Shown here: positions 60,801-64,000 of the stretch, one piece after another
Position numbering within the stretch: position 1 is the first letter of the stretch
Layout of the letters: each line of letters opens with the position of its first letter
Origin: Antedon mediterranea
Lineage: Eukaryota; Echinodermata; Crinoidea; Comatulida; Antedonidae
Assembly (NCBI RefSeq): GCF_964355755.1
Contig: NC_092670.1
Span: forward strand, 19,157,201 to 19,221,200
Length of the DNA: 64,000 bases
Reading direction: 5' to 3'
Notes under the pieces: generated by a model
Seen by the model: the letters and a program-made list of their open reading frames with translations, nothing else
What the model was told of the DNA's origin: nothing
The model's database searches: none
Position numbers and translations under genes: made by a program

Positions 60801-63800
60801 ACGATACCAAAGACAAGGATAAACAAATGAGCTTAGAGAAGGTATTACAGTGGAATTTCTTCTTAGGCTCTGTCTACACTATCAAACTAGTTTCACAAAA
60901 AAGTGTGATATGCCCAATGACATCATGTCCATATATGGGCACATCACATTTTTTTGTCACAAAAGTTTGATAGAGCTTGTAGACAGAGCTTATGGCCACT
61001 TTTGTTATTTTTCTTTTACTTGAGATGGAAAGAAGATCTTTGTTATTCAATCTGTTCACAGGCTTCTGGTACTAAAGATGTGCCTACCAGTGCTGTTGCT
61101 GATGTAGACAATGAAAGTGTGCAGTTATTCTTCAACATGCTCTGTGACATCATAAACAAGACACCAGAAAATGCACCAGGAGCGGATGGACTACTCAGAG
61201 AAGTGATAGTGGAAGCAGTCATAGATGGTAAATTCTTAACAAATCTTATTAATATTGATTGATCGATAGGTGTTTATAGTTATCTGCCAAGTTAACTTTT
61301 GCCTATAGATATTACCATCAAGTTTGTATATTACGAACATGATGAAACAAGTGTGTATGTAAATAGTGTATTAATTAGTGTATGAGAATTTTGGAGTAAG
61401 TTTGTAAATATGAAAACTATGACTTCTGTATGTATGTTTGGCAAAATTCTATTTCATTTCAGGAGCGGCAGTCTTCTTTCCAAATAAGGACACGCGAAAG
61501 AAAAAGCTTTTTGCAATGATGAATTCAGAATGTGTGAGTATAAAATAAATTGTAAAATTAAAGCTAATGAATTAATTTGATCTATTTAGTATTAACATTA
61601 CGATACCAATACATAATTACAATCATTTCTTTCCATGATAGATTGACGATAAACCAGCAACAAGTTTTGTTTTTCAATCGCTCTGTAACTACTTCAGTTC
61701 AGTTGACCCTACAGGACTTTTAGATTTGCCATCTGATCCTCCAAAGGTATTGACACACCAAAATATTTAGAACATTATGACATATTGATATTACTGTAAA
61801 GTATTAATACTTGTAATATTACTATTAAATTTTTACACATTCTATTCCAGGACTTTGATTTTACAACAACACTGAATGTAATGGAAACGCTTCTAAAGGT
61901 GTCGCTCAAAGAGGTTGGTAGAAATTTACTATAGTTTTTGTAGGAAGAAATAGTTAAATACTGCAATCTATTGATAGGTATCTAAATTGTGTTTGGACAT
62001 TTGTTATAATAGTAAGATTCAAAAACTAAATGATAGTGATATATTGCTTGAAGGTTTGCATGGTGAAATCAAATGTTGATAAAGTTTGCAGTACACCAAG
62101 TATATTTAGTTCTGAAAAGAACTGTTGAGTTTCTCCTCTAAATGATAGTGGTAGACAAAATTCTTTCTACATTTTTAGTTTGTAAGAATGACGGAAGAAC
62201 ATAGTGGCACAAGTAGTGCTAAGGAATCGTATGTCAGTGGACTTCTAAACGCTTTGCAAGGAAGTCTGGTGTTGTGGTGCAGAAACAGACAAACTGGAGA
62301 ATGCAATCAGGAAGCTGCCAAGAGTGTACTCTGCAACTGTAAGTTTGATTTGGTTTTCTAAGTACGGTTCCTTCTAAATTCATCAAATTATAACTGGTGA
62401 AGTAAAAGACATTTTTTGGTTTCTGTAGATGTTCATAAACATTGCAAGTACATACAAGAAGCATTGGAGGTCATCGCCAAGGCGAATGACCCTGATATTT
62501 TCAAGAAGGTGGAAGCTTCCTTCTTAGCAACAACATTCCGGCAGCTGGTGAGTTTCCAAATTCATTATTCACATTAAGCTTTTTGAGTTGTCAGTACAAA
62601 AACTTTTACCTGTTTTCTTCCTTTTTTTTTTTTTTATAGATTTTGTGTCTAAAACTTGTTGCCAAGGACATCACTGATCTAAGGATATCACATGATCTGC
62701 TTGACATATCATCAAAGATTAAAGATTTAGAGATTAATTCTCGAAATATTGAGGTAAAGAAAGAAAATAATTTCATTTGGGTTACAAACTATCATATTTG
62801 GAGATTTGTATTTTCTTCGGCCACAACCTAGGTGTGCAAATGGTCATTGCTTGAACCTAAAGACCACCAAAACTGTATTATGGAATAAAGTGAGGAAGCA
62901 CTTTCCAACTTCCCTGCAAGTGAATTCACATGACCTAACTTGTTCCTAGATTGTTGGTCGATAACTCCCTGCTACAGATAGAAGTTGTGTAGTAGTGTAA
63001 AGCTCTGTCTACACTACCAAACTAGTTTGGACACAATGACATCATATCACTGCCATATGTGGCACTGTAGACAGAGCTTAATACACACTATATTTATGTA
63101 AGGTGTAAATTGAAAGAGCATTTTTAATGTTTATACAAATTTTATTCTAAATGTATTATAATAATAATTATACAATCAATGCAATAGAATACCTACTAGA
63201 TATTGATTAAGTTTTGTATGATGTTTTCTTGTTCCACGTTTTTTTATGTTGTATTTGAGACAAAAATAAATGAAATGAAATGGAATTGAGAAGCTACAAC
63301 AATACTATTGTTATCTATCTATTTCTGTTGTTTTTAAAACTTTTATGTTTACTTTTTGCAGGTTGCCAGTGCTTGCAATAAGTCCAACACACCTGTCACA
63401 TTACGTGTATGGAATGTAGAATCTTCACACAATTATGAGAACAATCAGCATACAACTCAAGTGTTCTTCTGCCCTGGTGCTGATGTGTTTGAAGTCACTT
63501 TTGACCCCAGATGTGAAACTGAAAGAAGGTACATAGAAGTATATTTCTTCAGATTATAGATCCTTTGTATTCAGTCAGATAAGTTATTGTCAGAATTATT
63601 AACTTGGAATCATTATGTCTTGTAGATATGACTTCCTCGAATTTACAGATTTTAGAGGAGTTGTGACTCGTTATGATCAAAAAGTGAACTCAGAAAAGTG
63701 GCCACTGAAAGTATCATTTAAAGGAGGCCCTCGCTTGCAATATGTCTTTCACTCAGACAGCAGCCAAAATGAATGGGGCTACAAATTCACTGTAAGTTTC

Positions 63801-64000
63801 TTATGTTTGTCTTGTAAAGTACATGTTGCTCCAGTTCACTTCTACTTTGATTAAAATAATTACAAGGTATGTGAAGTCTCTTGTCCAAAGACAGGAGAAT
63901 CCTTAGGCAGAAAATTGTGCAACCTCTATGGAGCTTATTTTATATTTATAATTTGTTATTTAAGGTTGTAGCAAAAGGCTCTCCAGATCTAACACTATCT
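51894..64000 (+). CDS. ZZEF1: Zinc finger ZZ-type and EF-hand domain protein 1, 3' partial
   Basis: First 32 coding exons, 1,206 codons, frame intact: 51894-51959, 52363-52414, 52833-52914, 53127-53208, 53323-53394, 53617-53826, 54128-54251, 54690-54789, 55306-55518, 55807-55938, 56372-56503, 57455-57681, 57928-58008, 58107-58205, 58397-58476, 58808-58863, 59232-59321, 59771-59833, 59925-60084, 60193-60294, 60414-60514, 60715-60841, 61062-61227, 61463-61533, 61642-61746, 61851-61913, 62179-62338, 62429-62547, 62640-62753, 63362-63528, 63626-63791, 63965-64000 (cut by the window). Seen: MGSNGS start fitting N-myristoylation; a degenerate EF-hand (FDADDEGQAE, ~123-132); DOC/APC10-like region (YWQSDG...DGCDTRIHGLKALGF, ~265-420); CUB domain (RYDFLEFTD...HSDSSQNEWGYKFT, ~1090-1195). 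ZZ fingers lie beyond the window. An ATG one codon upstream is in frame; the second ATG is preferred for the Gly2. Molecular role is poorly known. Confidence 0.96.
54003..54072. mobile_element. Foldback MITE, copy 8 (half element)
   Basis: Only the left half (CACTATCAAATTTTATGTGAC-like) and the centre remain. ZZEF1 intron. Confidence 0.65.
54399..54535 (-). mobile_element. Interspersed repeat, unexpanded copy
   Basis: Reverse strand starts GTAGCGTAATGGCTACGAGT and passes through CCAATGCAACTACCCAGCAT. It matches the flanks of the 19-bp minisatellite at 47480-48265. A tRNA-like head is possible but not clear. A diverged relative in the opposite orientation lies at about 57725-57885 (GCGTTGTAGGGTTCCTAAAT). 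Confidence 0.7.
55010..55205. repeat. Three imperfect ~70-bp tandem units, ZZEF1 intron
   Basis: Each unit contains AAAATATAAATTTC then TTTCATTGGAAA-like sequence then TGACCCC; copies start near 55016, 55092 and 55158. Confidence 0.75.
55526..55674. mobile_element. Foldback MITE, copy 9
   Basis: Left arm lacks the outer part, right arm complete to GTGTAGAGAGAAC. ZZEF1 intron. Confidence 0.85.
56155..56314. mobile_element. Foldback MITE, copy 10 (longest)
   Basis: Both arms complete, centre with a duplicated CATATCACTACCATATTTGG. ZZEF1 intron. Confidence 0.9.
56943..57250 (+). mobile_element. Full-length tRNA-derived SINE, ZZEF1 intron
   Basis: Head resembles a Ser/Leu-type tRNA: A box GAGTGGCCGAGCGGTTAAG and B box GGGGTTCGAGGC, 50 bp apart. 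The body has GAACGAGTCTTCTCGGATAA, GGTCCAGTGTACACA and GACGAGTAGGGGGTTACTCC, with an A/T-rich tail. The same body occurs at 42640-42915 and 59463-59760. It is not a functional tRNA gene because no matching acceptor stem is formed. Confidence 0.85.
58499..58633. mobile_element. Foldback MITE, copy 11
   Basis: Near-consensus copy with CCCATATATGGACATGATG centre. ZZEF1 intron. Confidence 0.92.
59012..59154. mobile_element. Foldback MITE, copy 12 (degraded left arm)
   Basis: Left outer arm eroded; right arm AAAGTTTGATAGAGTTGGCAG recognisable. ZZEF1 intron. Confidence 0.75.
59463..59760 (+). mobile_element. SINE, copy with deleted head, ZZEF1 intron
   Basis: Begins AGTGGCCGAGCGGTTAAGAC (A box) but jumps directly to the body GTTTTGGTGGTAGAACAAG; the B-box part is deleted. 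It keeps GGTCCAGTGTGCAC and AGTAAGGGGTTACCCC and ends in AT-rich sequence. Confidence 0.8.
60867..60990. mobile_element. Foldback MITE, copy 13
   Basis: Both arms present; the right arm carries a short insertion (GAGCTTGTAGACAGAGCT). ZZEF1 intron. Confidence 0.88.
63001..63078. mobile_element. Foldback MITE, copy 14 (internally deleted)
   Basis: Outer arms with most of the centre deleted, ~78 bp. ZZEF1 intron. Confidence 0.85.

Overview
The window is AT-rich, intron-dense animal DNA: short phase-consistent exons with GT-AG borders, no operons and many short interspersed repeats. The gene set (sarcomeric myosin heavy chain, CHMP6, GFER/ALR, PMS2, ZZEF1) and a myosin gene that makes isoforms by alternative exons suggest an invertebrate deuterostome. 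An echinoderm is my best guess, but that is inference; no species-diagnostic sequence was seen.

Layout: (1) about 1-35441, + strand: a muscle myosin heavy chain gene lacking its first ~200 codons, which lie upstream. It holds two alternative switch-I exons, a complex loop-2 region (two homologous cassette candidates, a 9-nt microexon candidate and two mutually exclusive exons), a 6.3-kb intron with a candidate promoter and first exon for a headless myosin-rod protein, and three possible C-terminal tails. (2) 37734-40070, - strand: complete CHMP6 (ESCRT-III). (3) 40624-43108, + strand: complete GFER (Erv1-type sulfhydryl oxidase), head-to-head with CHMP6. (4) 43997-51083, - strand: complete PMS2 (MutL-alpha endonuclease), 22 coding exons. 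(5) 51894-64000, + strand: the first 32 exons of ZZEF1, head-to-head with PMS2; the gene continues beyond the window.

Exon borders were placed by hand from homologous protein sequence, AG/GT sites and phase. All the listed exon chains keep an open frame: PMS2 817 aa, CHMP6 206 aa, GFER 182 aa, ZZEF1 1206 aa so far, myosin about 1,734 aa in the window with a short tail.

Non-coding DNA carries about 14 copies of one foldback (MITE-like) family, three related tRNA-derived SINEs, a second repeat family inside which a perfect 37 x 19-bp minisatellite has expanded, a ~970-bp satellite with a palindromic 20-bp unit, and two larger transposon-like insertions. The genes have unrelated jobs (contraction, membrane scission, mitochondrial disulfide formation, mismatch repair, a large ZZ/EF-hand protein); apart from two head-to-head promoters no functional coupling is evident. 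The point most worth testing is the myosin locus as an isoform hub, especially the internal-promoter headless rod product.
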